Below are positions 17,782 through 25,952 of a stretch of 46,385 nucleotides of DNA, in pieces. The DNA is taken from contig JAFQGF010000051.1 in NCBI GenBank assembly GCA_017415555.1, positions 1 through 46,385 of the forward strand, written 5' to 3'. The position numbers and the translations under genes are program-made. The notes beneath the pieces are model-generated. The model had not been told where the DNA came from, ran no database searches, and saw nothing but the letters and a program-made list of their open reading frames with translations. Position 1 is the first letter of the stretch. The number at the start of each line of letters is the position of its first letter. Origin of the DNA: Akkermansia sp. (GTDB lineage: Bacteria > Verrucomicrobiota > Verrucomicrobiia > Verrucomicrobiales > Akkermansiaceae).

Positions 17782-18783
17782 ATGATGTTATCTCTTTCGA
17801 TGAAGCGAAGTGCAGTTACCTGTGGTCTGCTGATGTTCGGCGGTGGTGCATTGGGGATTTTTCTGACTGTGCTCATGATGGTTTTTCTGGGGGATGGTCA
17901 GGAGATGCCGCCTTTCAGGTACCCCTCCACTATCAGCGAGCTTCGTGCCTGCGAGGGGGAACCGGTGCAGTTGCGTGTGCGCTTGCTGACGGACGAGGTT
18001 CTGGAGTTACCCGTATTTGGCGTGCAAGAAAATGCACTCTGCTTGACGAGCTGGGGAGCTCCCTACAGGAAAATTCGGGATTTGGGCATGGCTGCTTCCA
18101 TGCAGGCCGGGCAGCTGCGCTGCGTGGCGGCAGAGGGCGACAACCCGGACAGCATGCCGGTAGAGCTTCGTCATGAGGAGATTCCCGGTGTGCGTTCTGT
18201 TCCTCTGGAAAAAATGCAAATCCCGGAGCGGATTCGGCCCATGCTGCGGGAACACCCATACAAGATGAGCTATGTGCTGGCCGAGCGCTATCGGGACCCT
18301 GCCGTTGTGACGGATTGGAACCTCTGTACCGGTGATACAGAGTTGAACGTGCGCTATTCTCCATCCGGTACACTCTTTTACATACGCGGCAAGGTGGAGG
18401 ATGGTGTGTTGTTGGTGGAGAGGGACAACGGCTGGGCCGGGGTGTATGAGCATGAAGCATCATTCCCTCCTCGTAAGTCGGGGCGGGGGCGTGCCCATGC
18501 CAGGGGGCTGGCCTATTTTGGTGCGGTGGCAGCTCCGCTTTTATTGGCTGCTGGCGTGTTGATGCTGCGGATGTGGGAGTCCTTTGGGCTGCATCGGCGT
18601 CCTTTTTGGCGTACGCTTGTACAGCTGATTGTGCTTATTGCCGGGGCTTCCTTGGCGTTCCAATTAGCCCTCTGGCAGGAATTCTGTTTCCATCCTTTTG
18701 TTCAATGGGGACTCGCCATTGTCGGCCTGGCTGCGGCGGTGTGGTCCGCCTTCCTCATCCGTAACAGCCGTGAGACAAATTGA
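17782..18783 (+). CDS. hypothetical membrane protein
   Basis: 333 residues. One transmembrane helix near the N-terminus (about 12-36) is followed by a soluble section of some 210 residues with beta-strand character. Three closely spaced helices lie at the C-terminus (about 243-325). I recognise no family. The layout resembles E3-ligase-like or NfeD-like membrane proteins only in outline, so no function is proposed. The start is one of two adjacent ATG codons; only a weak promoter-like match (TTGAAC, 19-bp spacer) precedes it. It is divergent from the repeat-protein gene. Confidence 0.65.
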   Translation: MMLSLSMKRSAVTCGLLMFGGGALGIFLTVLMMVFLGDGQEMPPFRYPSTISELRACEGEPVQLRVRLLTDEVLELPVFGVQENALCLTSWGAPYRKIRDLGMAASMQAGQLRCVAAEGDNPDSMPVELRHEEIPGVRSVPLEKMQIPERIRPMLREHPYKMSYVLAERYRDPAVVTDWNLCTGDTELNVRYSPSGTLFYIRGKVEDGVLLVERDNGWAGVYEHEASFPPRKSGRGRAHARGLAYFGAVAAPLLLAAGVLMLRMWESFGLHRRPFWRTLVQLIVLIAGASLAFQLALWQEFCFHPFVQWGLAIVGLAAAVWSAFLIRNSRETN

Positions 18784-19130
18784 AATTGGGCGAAGTAATG
18801 CGAGCCTTCAGACGAGCCTAATTCAAGAGCCTCGCCGCATGGCGAGGCGGCATATGGTAGCCCAGGGCTTCAGCCCTGGGGTAGAGACGTATAAATATTG
18901 GAACCCCGACGCAAGGAGGGGTGGCATAATGCCCAGGCTTCAATATGTAGCGTCGCTTTATGCCACCCCACCATCCGGTGGGGTTCTCTTTGTTTTTTTG
19001 CCTTTCCCATGGGTTTCGTTCGCGTTGCTCACTCCACCCGTGGCTATTTTATGCCGCCTCGCCGTTCGGCGAGGCTCTTGAATTAGGCTAGCCTGACGGC
19101 TCGCAACACCCCGCCCAATTTCAATTTATC
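18783..19130. repeat. composite REP/MITE-like element, copy 3
   Basis: It has the modules of copy 2 in rearranged order. Left arm: GCCTCGCC/GGCGAGGC (18829-18848), CCCAGGGC/GCCCTGGG and a CCCC..GGGG module. Right arm: CCACCCC/GGTGGGG, CCCATGGG/CCCGTGG region and GCCTCGCC/GGCGAGGC (19056-19075). The outer ends form imperfect inverted repeats of about 60 bases (18785-18848 with 19056-19123) that include AATTGGGCG and GCGAGCC. The distance between ends is about 345 bp. No transposase is nearby. The gap 18784-19227 contains this element and the MFS promoter only. Confidence 0.75.
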
Positions 19131-19188
19131 TCCCTCTATTCTTTCGCCAGGGTAAGGCCTTTCAAATGTGTTTCTCCTGAGATTGGGC

Positions 19189-19217
19189 TTGCAATATGTG
19201 TTGGCCTGTATTAAGCT
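19189..19217 (+). promoter_or_regulatory. promoter of MFS gene
   Basis: -35 TTGCAA (19189-19194), 17-bp spacer, -10 TAAGCT (19212-19217); ATG 10 bases after the -10. Confidence 0.6.
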
Positions 19218-19227
19218 GTGCGGCGCT

Positions 19228-20403
19228 ATGACAAAGGCACCGAGAATACGCAGAGTTATGGTTGCCGTTCTGGCGGCATTGTTTCTGGCACAGCTGGGGG
19301 CTGGTGTGTATGATTTGCTCTTCAGCAATTTCCTGAGCGATGTGCTGCATCTGGACGCAGGACAGCGTGGCTTTCTGGAGCTACCACGCGAGTTGCCGGG
19401 TGTGCTCAGTCTGCTGGTGATGGGAGCGCTCTTCTTTCTGAACGAGGTACGTCTGGCAGCGGTGTCTGTTTTGCTGGCTGCCATAGGTACTTTTTTCATG
19501 ATGCATCTGGATGCCAACACCAGTCTGTGGGAGCTGAGCCTTTGTGTGCTCACCGCCAGCCTGGGACTGCATATCCTGATGGGAACGGTAGATTCCATCG
19601 TGATGCATACCGCCCGCCCGGAGAACCGCAGCCTGCGCCTGGGGCAGATGCGTGCGCTTGGTACGGCCGCTACATTGTTGGGGGCTCTCTTTATCTGGCT
19701 CAAGTGGAAGTTCAATCACAATTTCGCCTGGGACTACGCCCTCATTATCTGTATTTTCCTGGTGGCTTCTCTTCTTCTTTTCTGCATACGCACGCCGGAG
19801 TTTCCGCGCCGTAAAAGTGTGAGGGAGAACTTCATTCTGCGCCGGGAATACGCTGTGTACTACGGCATCGAAACACTGCACGGTATCCGTAAACAACTCT
19901 ACATTACCTTCGGCTATTGGCTTATGGTCAATACTCTGCAACAGTCACCCTCCCGAATTGGTGAGATTATGCTTTGCGCCGGTGTTATCGGTCTTTTTAC
20001 TCAGCCGCTTATTGGCCGTAGTATCAAGCGTTTTGGTGAAAAACGCGTTACGATTTTCGACAGCATTGCGCTCTCCGTGCTCTGCCTGGCTTATGCTTTT
20101 GCCCCGGGTCTGCTGCCGGCGCACTGGGCTGTGGCGGTGGTGGGGGGCTGCTTTGTGCTGGATAAGGTGTTGTTCGACCTCGGCATGGCGCGCACTACCT
20201 ACATTGCCCGCATCTGTGGTGACCGCCGCAGCGATATTACACCCTGTATCTATACCGGTATTGCGATTAATCACATCGCCTCCATTGCCTATGGTATTGT
20301 GGGCGGTATCATCTGGACATATTCCGGCGGGCCGCAGGCCGTTTTCCTGACAGGTGGTCTGGCAGTAGTGGCTGCAGGTTTCCTGGCCCGGAAAATGAAG
20401 TGA
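19228..20403 (+). CDS. major facilitator superfamily transporter
   Basis: 391 residues with about twelve transmembrane helices in two halves. The start at 19228 is chosen because the promoter lies inside the longer frame from 19168. The motif RSIKRFGEKRV between helices 8 and 9 corresponds to the MFS A-loop. The lack of acidic residues in the first helices argues against a classic drug/H+ pump, but the substrate cannot be read. The downstream ankyrin gene has its own promoter starting 5 bases after this stop. Confidence 0.82.
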   Translation: MTKAPRIRRVMVAVLAALFLAQLGAGVYDLLFSNFLSDVLHLDAGQRGFLELPRELPGVLSLLVMGALFFLNEVRLAAVSVLLAAIGTFFMMHLDANTSLWELSLCVLTASLGLHILMGTVDSIVMHTARPENRSLRLGQMRALGTAATLLGALFIWLKWKFNHNFAWDYALIICIFLVASLLLFCIRTPEFPRRKSVRENFILRREYAVYYGIETLHGIRKQLYITFGYWLMVNTLQQSPSRIGEIMLCAGVIGLFTQPLIGRSIKRFGEKRVTIFDSIALSVLCLAYAFAPGLLPAHWAVAVVGGCFVLDKVLFDLGMARTTYIARICGDRRSDITPCIYTGIAINHIASIAYGIVGGIIWTYSGGPQAVFLTGGLAVVAAGFLARKMK

Positions 20404-20407
20404 AAGC

Positions 20408-20436
20408 TTGTCAACGCCAGAATATTGTGGTAGAGT
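20408..20436 (+). promoter_or_regulatory. promoter of ankyrin protein gene
   Basis: -35 TTGTCA (20408-20413), 17-bp spacer, -10 TAGAGT (20431-20436); ATG at 20448 is 11 bases after the -10. This decides against the GTG at 20400. Confidence 0.65.
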
Positions 20437-20447
20437 GTGGATACGGG

Positions 20448-21623
20448 ATGAACGAGCGCCTTTACCAGAACCGGGAACATGGCCCGCTGCGCACCTTTCT
20501 GTGCATAGCGGCGTACGGTATGATGTTTACCTACAGCTTGCTGTTACTGGTTATGGCGTTGTTGCATGCAATCAATGTGTGGGGAAACTATGGCTGGCTG
20601 CTGCGTGGGGAATTAGTCTTTGCACAGCATTGGTCGGCTCCGCAGCGGGCGGCCATGCAGCAGCTGGAACATGCTGTTCGCTTCGATAACGACACCTTCA
20701 CGGATATTGAGGGGCTGTACTGCGACGAACTTGGAAATGCTCTTGACCCGGAGTCTTTTGTCAGGGCGATGAGGCGGGACTCCTATACCATGCCACATGC
20801 CCGCAAGGCGGATGATGCCCTGCGGAATTTCGTATTGGCCCCGGAGGAGTCTGCCGGCCGATTACTGAAGGAGAAAGACTCTGACCTGCAGGCTCTTGTT
20901 TTTGCCTCGGCTGAGATGGCTCAGTGGGCTGCCATGCAGCTCTTTGTAGAGAAGGGGTTTCCGGTGAATCAAGCCTTGCCTTCCGGGTATACACTACTGA
21001 GCAATGTGCTTTCCAATATGCAGAGCCGACCCACGGCAGAGGTTCTGGCCCAGGCGGATTGGCTCCGTAGCAAAGGCGCGGAGGTACGTGCAGATTGTGC
21101 TCTCTGGGAATCTGTGGCTCTGGCTGATGATGAGTCTGCTACGCTGGAGTGGCTGCTGCAGCATGGCATGCCGCTCGAGCTCTGGCAGAATGCTGGTAAA
21201 CACCTTTGCTTGCCGCTGGATGTCTGTGTGACGCATGGCGTGGCTCTGCCCGTTTTCGAGCGCTTGTCAAAAGAGGAAAAACTGAATGTGAACGACACCC
21301 GAGCCCACGCTACATATCTGCAGCTGGCCGCAGAGAATCAAGAATTGAAGGCTATGCAATGCCTCCTGGCGCTGGGTGCGCAGCCGGATTTGCTGCCGGC
21401 AGCTCCTGATTCCGATGATTATAAGCTTACTCCGCTGGCTCTTCTGCTGCAGAGTCTCGCCGTGTATGAATCCCCAGATGAGGCAGAAGAAGCCTTGGCC
21501 GGGGTGCGACTTCTGTTGCAATATGGGGCTTCATCTCAACCTTTGCACGACGACTGGGCCTGTCCGCAACTCCATGAAGCAGTGCTCAATCTGCTTGAAG
21601 AGTTCGGCCACCCGATACCTTAA
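20448..21623 (+). CDS. membrane-anchored ankyrin-repeat protein (second copy)
   Basis: 391 residues from ATG 20448. A single transmembrane helix (about residues 18-42) follows a short polar N-terminus. The rest is helical with degenerate ankyrin units such as EWLLQHGMPLEL, LQLAAENQELKAMQCLLALGA and GVRLLLQYGAS. Layout and C-terminal sequence resemble the protein at 2326-3618, which is likewise followed by an exported protein gene. The next gene, an exported repeat protein, begins 15 bases downstream. The likely role is protein binding in the envelope; partner unknown. Confidence 0.78.
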   Translation: MNERLYQNREHGPLRTFLCIAAYGMMFTYSLLLLVMALLHAINVWGNYGWLLRGELVFAQHWSAPQRAAMQQLEHAVRFDNDTFTDIEGLYCDELGNALDPESFVRAMRRDSYTMPHARKADDALRNFVLAPEESAGRLLKEKDSDLQALVFASAEMAQWAAMQLFVEKGFPVNQALPSGYTLLSNVLSNMQSRPTAEVLAQADWLRSKGAEVRADCALWESVALADDESATLEWLLQHGMPLELWQNAGKHLCLPLDVCVTHGVALPVFERLSKEEKLNVNDTRAHATYLQLAAENQELKAMQCLLALGAQPDLLPAAPDSDDYKLTPLALLLQSLAVYESPDEAEEALAGVRLLLQYGASSQPLHDDWACPQLHEAVLNLLEEFGHPIP

Positions 21624-21638
21624 ACCTTTTTTCTTTAG

Positions 21639-22619
21639 ATGAAAACACTTCTCTCTCTTTCCGCATTGATATGTTCCGGAGTTCTGGCGGCAGCTCCGCA
21701 GGAGTCTGTCTCGCTTACTCCCATTCTCATGTATGTAGCCGACCATGCCGGGGCAGAGGCCGCGTCTCCTCGTATTCAGCGAATTATCGAGCGTGAGGGT
21801 GTGGCGCAGCTTAAGGTGGAGCCGTATGATTTGCTGTTGCTGCGTGCAACTTCCTGTTTTGGTTCCAAGGCGCTGCAGCAGGTTATGCGCCCGTTTATTA
21901 CGCCGCCTTCGGAGGAGGAACTGACTGCTGTGGAGCCGTTCCTTTCCACCTTTAATCAGATGTGGCAGGCCATAGATGACCTGGCGAGTCTGCTGGAAGG
22001 GGTGCATGATAAGACCTCGGCTGATGCCGCAGCAGAACAGCTTTTTTCCTTTGCTCCCTTCATGAGCTCCAGTGCTGAGAAGTTTGCCTCTCTTCAGTTC
22101 CCGGGGACGGATTCTATCCGCCGCGAGTTGCGCCTGCGCTATCTCAGCGGCACGCGTAAGCACACATCTCGGCTGTTGCAAGCATGGGGGCGTCTTGCCC
22201 TGCGAGATGCCGATTACTATAACTCCGAACAACTGGTGGAGGGACTACTGGCCGTACGTGATGTTCTGGAGAACATGGATATGCAGGTGGATCCCACTGC
22301 TATTCCGGCCGTGATGCAGGTGACAGAACAGGCTCTCCCCCTTATGCAGCAGTGGGTCGCAGTGGTGTCGCAGGTGCAGGATCGAGCCAGTGCAGATGTT
22401 GCAGCTCGCCAGTTGCAACGCATTCGGGAAAAGATGCACGCCATAGCTAGACAGTCCGGGCTGAGCCGTTCCTACGAGGAGGATTTTTTCCTTTTCTCCC
22501 CGGAGCTGGAGGTGCTGGTTCATATTATGGATCGCATTTCGCATTACCTCGAGGGCGAGGTAAGTCCCCCCTGTTTCGGGTCCGCCTCTCTTCGTGAGGC
22601 TCTGCAGCACGAGGACTGA
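21639..22619 (+). CDS. exported protein with three SADAA/CFGS repeats
   Basis: 326 residues with a signal peptide (cleavage near AAA-PQ, residues 17-20). Three copies of one unit can be read. Unit 1 is ADHAGAEAA (34-42) to CFGSKALQ (73-80), unit 2 VHDKTSADAA (122-131) to YYNSEQLVEGL (193-203), unit 3 VQDRASADVA (246-255) to CFGSASLREAL (312-322). Units are mainly helical, 50 to 80 residues long. The family is shared with 16658-17695. The mature protein is expected outside the cytoplasm. No catalytic motif is evident. Confidence 0.75.
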   Translation: MKTLLSLSALICSGVLAAAPQESVSLTPILMYVADHAGAEAASPRIQRIIEREGVAQLKVEPYDLLLLRATSCFGSKALQQVMRPFITPPSEEELTAVEPFLSTFNQMWQAIDDLASLLEGVHDKTSADAAAEQLFSFAPFMSSSAEKFASLQFPGTDSIRRELRLRYLSGTRKHTSRLLQAWGRLALRDADYYNSEQLVEGLLAVRDVLENMDMQVDPTAIPAVMQVTEQALPLMQQWVAVVSQVQDRASADVAARQLQRIREKMHAIARQSGLSRSYEEDFFLFSPELEVLVHIMDRISHYLEGEVSPPCFGSASLREALQHED

Positions 22620-22675
22620 ACTTTGCACCGGAGCCTTACTGACGCAACAGTTGTGTGCCGTGCGGAAAATAACGC

Positions 22676-22704
22676 TTGATAAAGAAGGGGGACTATGGTA
22701 GAAT
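22676..22704 (+). promoter_or_regulatory. promoter of rpiB-glyA fusion
   Basis: -35 TTGATA (22676-22681), 17-bp spacer, -10 TAGAAT (22699-22704). The ATG is 27 bases downstream, giving a leader of about 21 bases. Confidence 0.7.
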
Positions 22705-22731
22705 GTCGCCCGTCAGGCGTAATTCACTCGT

Positions 22732-24417
22732 ATGAACACCAACCTTCGCATTGCTATCGGTTCAGACCACAAGGGCGTGGATCTGAAGGAAGTTGCTGTG
22801 GAAATCCTCACAAACTGGGGGTACACGGTAGAGGATGTAGGTACTCACACCAAGGAATCCTGCGACTATTCAGACTATGCCAATGAGGTCTGCAAGCGTG
22901 TGACAGAGGGGCGCGCAGACCGTGGTATTCTGATTTGCTTCTCCGGGCTGGGTATGAGCATTGCCGCCAATCGCTGGCCCGGAATTCGTGCTACGCTGAC
23001 CCGCACTCCGCAGGTGGCCGCGCTTTCCCGCCAGCACAACGATTCCAATGTTATCTGCATTGCTTCCGCTTTCGTGACACCGGATGATATTGATGACCTG
23101 TTGCACACCTGGTTGGACAGCGAGTTCGAAGGTGGGCGCCATGCCCGACGTCTTGCCAAGTCTTCCGGCTCTCCGCTTGCGACATCTGACCCCGAACTTG
23201 CCCAGTACATTGAGGAGGAGCACAATCGCCAGCGCAACAATATCGAACTGATTGCCTCTGAGAACTTCGCCTCTCGCTCCGTGATGGAGGCTCAGGGATC
23301 CGTGCTTACCAATAAGTACGCTGAGGGTTACCCCGACAAGCGCTGGTACGGCGGTTGCGAGGTGGTGGACAAGGTGGAGCAGCTGGCAATCGACCGCGCC
23401 AAGGCTCTCTTTGGCTGTGATTTTGCCAATGTCCAGGCTCACTCTGGTTCCCAGGCCAATATGAGCGTGTACCACGCCTGCATCAACCCCGGTGATACTA
23501 TCCTGACGATGGACCTTGCCTGCGGCGGGCATCTTTCCCACGGCTTCTTTGCCAATTTTTCCGGCAAGCAGTACAATGTCGTTCACTATGGTGTAAACCC
23601 CGAGACGGAGTGCATTGACTACGATGATATGGCTGCGAAAGCTCGCGAGTGCAAGCCCGCCCTTATTCTGGCCGGTGCTTCTGCCTACTCCCGTACCATC
23701 GACTTTAAGCGTATTCGCGAAATCTGCGACGAGGTGGGTGCCATCATGTTTGTGGATATGGCTCACATTGCCGGTCTTGTAGCCGGCGGCGCTCATCCGT
23801 CCCCGGTGCCCTATGCAGACTTTGTATCCACTACCACGCACAAGAGTCTGCGTGGGCCTCGTGGTGGTATGGTTCTCTGCAAGGAGAAGTGGGCCAAGAA
23901 GCTCAATAGTGCCACCTTCCCGGGGCTGCAGGGTGGCCCCCTCATGCATGTGATTGCTGCCAAGGCTGCTTGCTTGGGTGAGGCTCTTAAGCCGGAGTTC
24001 AAGGAGTACGCTGCCCAGGTGGTCAAGAACTCAAAGGCTATGGCTGCTGAGCTGGCTCGCCGTGGTTTCCGCATCGTAGCCGGCGGCACGGATAATCACT
24101 GCTTCCTGGTGGACCTGAGCGTGAAGGGGCTGAATGGTGCCGAGGCTCAGGTGGCTCTGGACAAGGTGGGTATCACCGTCAACAAGAATGCCATCCCCTA
24201 CGACAAGGGAACAACCGCCAAGCCCAGCGGTATCCGCATCGGTACCCCCGCCGTGACAACCCGTGGCATGAAGGAGGAAGATGTGCGCCAGGTGGCTGAG
24301 TTCATTGCCCGCTGCCTTGGTATCCTTGCCGGACAGAAGGTTCATGAGACAGAAGGCGCATACGACGCTCTGCGCGCAGAGGTGAGCGCTTTCAATAAGT
24401 CTTTCCCCATGCCCTGA
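22732..24417 (+). CDS. glyA: fusion of ribose-5-phosphate isomerase B and serine hydroxymethyltransferase
   Basis: 561 residues in one uninterrupted frame. Residues 1 to about 145 are RpiB: SDHKG (11-15), the catalytic Cys69 in [17 protein letters not shown] (98-107) and EGGRH (133-137). Residues from about 152 on are full-length Gly[10 protein letters not shown] (171-179), HSGSQAN (237-243), and [14 protein letters not shown] (366-379) with the PLP lysine at 371. RpiB interconverts ribose- and ribulose-5-phosphate; GlyA converts serine and tetrahydrofolate to glycine and methylene-tetrahydrofolate. Both feed nucleotide synthesis, which gives the fusion a plausible logic. All key residues seem intact in both halves. 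It is followed by a terminator. Confidence 0.93.
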   Translation: MNTNLRIAIGSDHKGVDLKEVAVEILTNWGYTVEDVGTHTKESCDYSDYANEVCKRVTEGRADRGILICFSGLGMSIAANRWPGIRATLTRTPQVAALSRQHNDSNVICIASAFVTPDDIDDLLHTWLDSEFEGGRHARRLAKSSGSPLATSDPELAQYIEEEHNRQRNNIELIASENFASRSVMEAQGSVLTNKYAEGYPDKRWYGGCEVVDKVEQLAIDRAKALFGCDFANVQAHSGSQANMSVYHACINPGDTILTMDLACGGHLSHGFFANFSGKQYNVVHYGVNPETECIDYDDMAAKARECKPALILAGASAYSRTIDFKRIREICDEVGAIMFVDMAHIAGLVAGGAHPSPVPYADFVSTTTHKSLRGPRGGMVLCKEKWAKKLNSATFPGLQGGPLMHVIAAKAACLGEALKPEFKEYAAQVVKNSKAMAAELARRGFRIVAGGTDNHCFLVDLSVKGLNGAEAQVALDKVGITVNKNAIPYDKGTTAKPSGIRIGTPAVTTRGMKEEDVRQVAEFIARCLGILAGQKVHETEGAYDALRAEVSAFNKSFPMP

Positions 24418-24439
24418 TAGGCTTCTGAGTATAACTTTC

Positions 24440-24473
24440 ATCGGCTCGTCTGCACCATCGCCGGCGAGCCGAT
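24440..24473 (+). terminator. terminator after rpiB-glyA
   Basis: ATCGGCTCG/CGAGCCGAT 9-bp stem with a 16-base loop, followed by TTCTTGTT. Confidence 0.7.
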
Positions 24474-24524
24474 TTCTTGTTCCGGGGCGCCCTTATTTAT
24501 GCTGCCGAGGATCGTACTTTGCTC

Positions 24525-24553
24525 TTGCAATCCCTGTGCGTGTGTGGTAGAAC
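24525..24553 (+). promoter_or_regulatory. promoter of small membrane protein gene
   Basis: -35 TTGCAA (24525-24530), 17-bp spacer, -10 TAGAAC (24548-24553); ATG 7 bases after the -10. Confidence 0.6.
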
Positions 24554-24560
24554 AACAGGA

Positions 24561-24845
24561 ATGAACGTGCTGGCACCCATACTACTTCTTCTTGGCTCCC
24601 TATACTCCTGGTACATGGCGGCGTATTATCTGTGGCAGGCATCATACCACAGCGGGAATGAGAAAGCCGTGCATTTTTGTGCCGTGTGGTTTTATGTGTA
24701 TGGGGCGGCACTGATTGTTTCGTTGTTATCCTGGGTGGGGTATGCTCTGCTGCTGTGGCGGAGAAAGTCTCCGACTATGTTGTGCTGTGTGTATCTGGGG
24801 CTGTGGGTAGTGCTGATTGCCTGTGGATTATGGGTGCTGGCATAA
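24561..24845 (+). CDS. small three-helix membrane protein
   Basis: 94 residues from ATG 24561, fixed by the promoter just upstream. Three transmembrane helices are visible (about 4-26, 40-66, 71-93) with short loops; RRKS lies between helices 2 and 3, suggesting a cytoplasmic loop there. No family is recognised. It is convergent with menE. Confidence 0.6.
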   Translation: MNVLAPILLLLGSLYSWYMAAYYLWQASYHSGNEKAVHFCAVWFYVYGAALIVSLLSWVGYALLLWRRKSPTMLCCVYLGLWVVLIACGLWVLA

Positions 24846-24908
24846 CGCTGGTGCGGCTCAGGAAAGGAAGAACTACCGAGAAGCTTCCGAAGAAAGTGGT
24901 TGTTTCTG

Positions 24909-25952
24909 CTATCCGGCAAAAACAGCGCCACGCCTGATTTTGCCGCTTGCCGTGCGGGGCAGGCTGTCCACATGCCGGACGATGCGCGGGCGATGGTATG
25001 GTGGTAGGGTGGAAATGGCGTGACGCAGCGCATCTTCTGCCTGTAATGGGCCTTCCCAGAGGAGGGCTGCACATTGGCCTAGGAGGGCATCCGGCACGGC
25101 CCCCACGAGAAGCGAGAGCCCGGTGGCTGCTGTGAGCTGCTGCTCCACTTCTTCCGCCTGAATTTTGATGCCTCCGCTATTGATGACAGAATCGCGCCGT
25201 CCCAGGATACGGAAGCTGCCATCGGCAGCAATTTCTGCCAAGTCGTTTGTTTCCATTTCCTCAATGCCCAGATGGGTGGCTGAAATGCAGAGGGTGCCCT
25301 GTGCAGAAAGGCGAACATGTACCCCGGGCAACGGAGTATAGGCAAGCGAACGCTCCGGACCATTTACTCGGCGCAGGGCAATGTGGGACAGGGTTTCCGT
25401 CATGCCGTAGGAGGCGAAAACAGCAGAGTTCACCTCCTGCAGTTCCTGCTCCAGTGCTGTATCAATAAAGCCGCCGCCCAGCAGGATGCAGCGAGCCCTC
25501 TCCAACTGCTCTCTGCCACCGGGTTGGCGCAGAGTCGTAGCCGCTTGCATGGGTACCAGTGGGGCAAAGTCTACATGCTGGTGCAACTTCGCCAGTGGGG
25601 TGGAAGTCGGCTCTGTCGGCAGTATCTCAGCACCGCTCACCAAGGCACGCACTACCATCATTTTGCCAGCGATGTATTGCAGTGGCAGGCTGAGCAGAAA
25701 GCTGCTGTTACGGGTAAGCCCAAATACCTTGCAGCTCATGCGGGCACTGGCTCGCATGGCCTCTTTGGTGGCCCGGATAAGCTGCGGAGAGCCCGTGGAG
25801 CCGCTTGTGTGCAGCTGCATGTAGGGGCAGTCATTGTACCATTCCTGCAGGAAATCACCTAGCGTGGCATCGAAGCCGCTTTTGCCTGAACGCCAGAGGT
25901 TAAAATTGGAGGGGGTAACCCATTCCCCATTTATGCAGAGTGGTTCAGGCAT
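24909..25952 (-). CDS. menE: o-succinylbenzoate-CoA ligase (MenE-type AMP-forming enzyme)
   Basis: 347 residues of the acyl-adenylate family. The ATP loop TSGSTGSP is at 49-56 and YGMTET at 182-187. GRRDSVINSGGIKI marks the hinge, and SGKIRRG near the C-terminus carries the adenylation lysine. The short length fits the compact MenE seen in Bacteroidota and PVC bacteria better than fatty-acid ligases of over 500 residues. It activates o-succinylbenzoate for menaquinone synthesis. Other men genes are not in the window, so the substrate rests on family and length. Its start overlaps the MidA-like gene by 8 bases. Confidence 0.8.
   Translation of the reverse strand: MPEPLCINGEWVTPSNFNLWRSGKSGFDATLGDFLQEWYNDCPYMQLHTSGSTGSPQLIRATKEAMRASARMSCKVFGLTRNSSFLLSLPLQYIAGKMMVVRALVSGAEILPTEPTSTPLAKLHQHVDFAPLVPMQAATTLRQPGGREQLERARCILLGGGFIDTALEQELQEVNSAVFASYGMTETLSHIALRRVNGPERSLAYTPLPGVHVRLSAQGTLCISATHLGIEEMETNDLAEIAADGSFRILGRRDSVINSGGIKIQAEEVEQQLTAATGLSLLVGAVPDALLGQCAALLWEGPLQAEDALRHAISTLPPYHRPRIVRHVDSLPRTASGKIRRGAVFAG

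Noticed and set aside
18698..19086. Plus-strand frames over the third REP element
   Set aside because: They consist of translated palindrome modules.
25317..25862. Plus-strand frames opposite menE and the MidA-like gene
   Set aside because: Antisense shadows of conserved genes.
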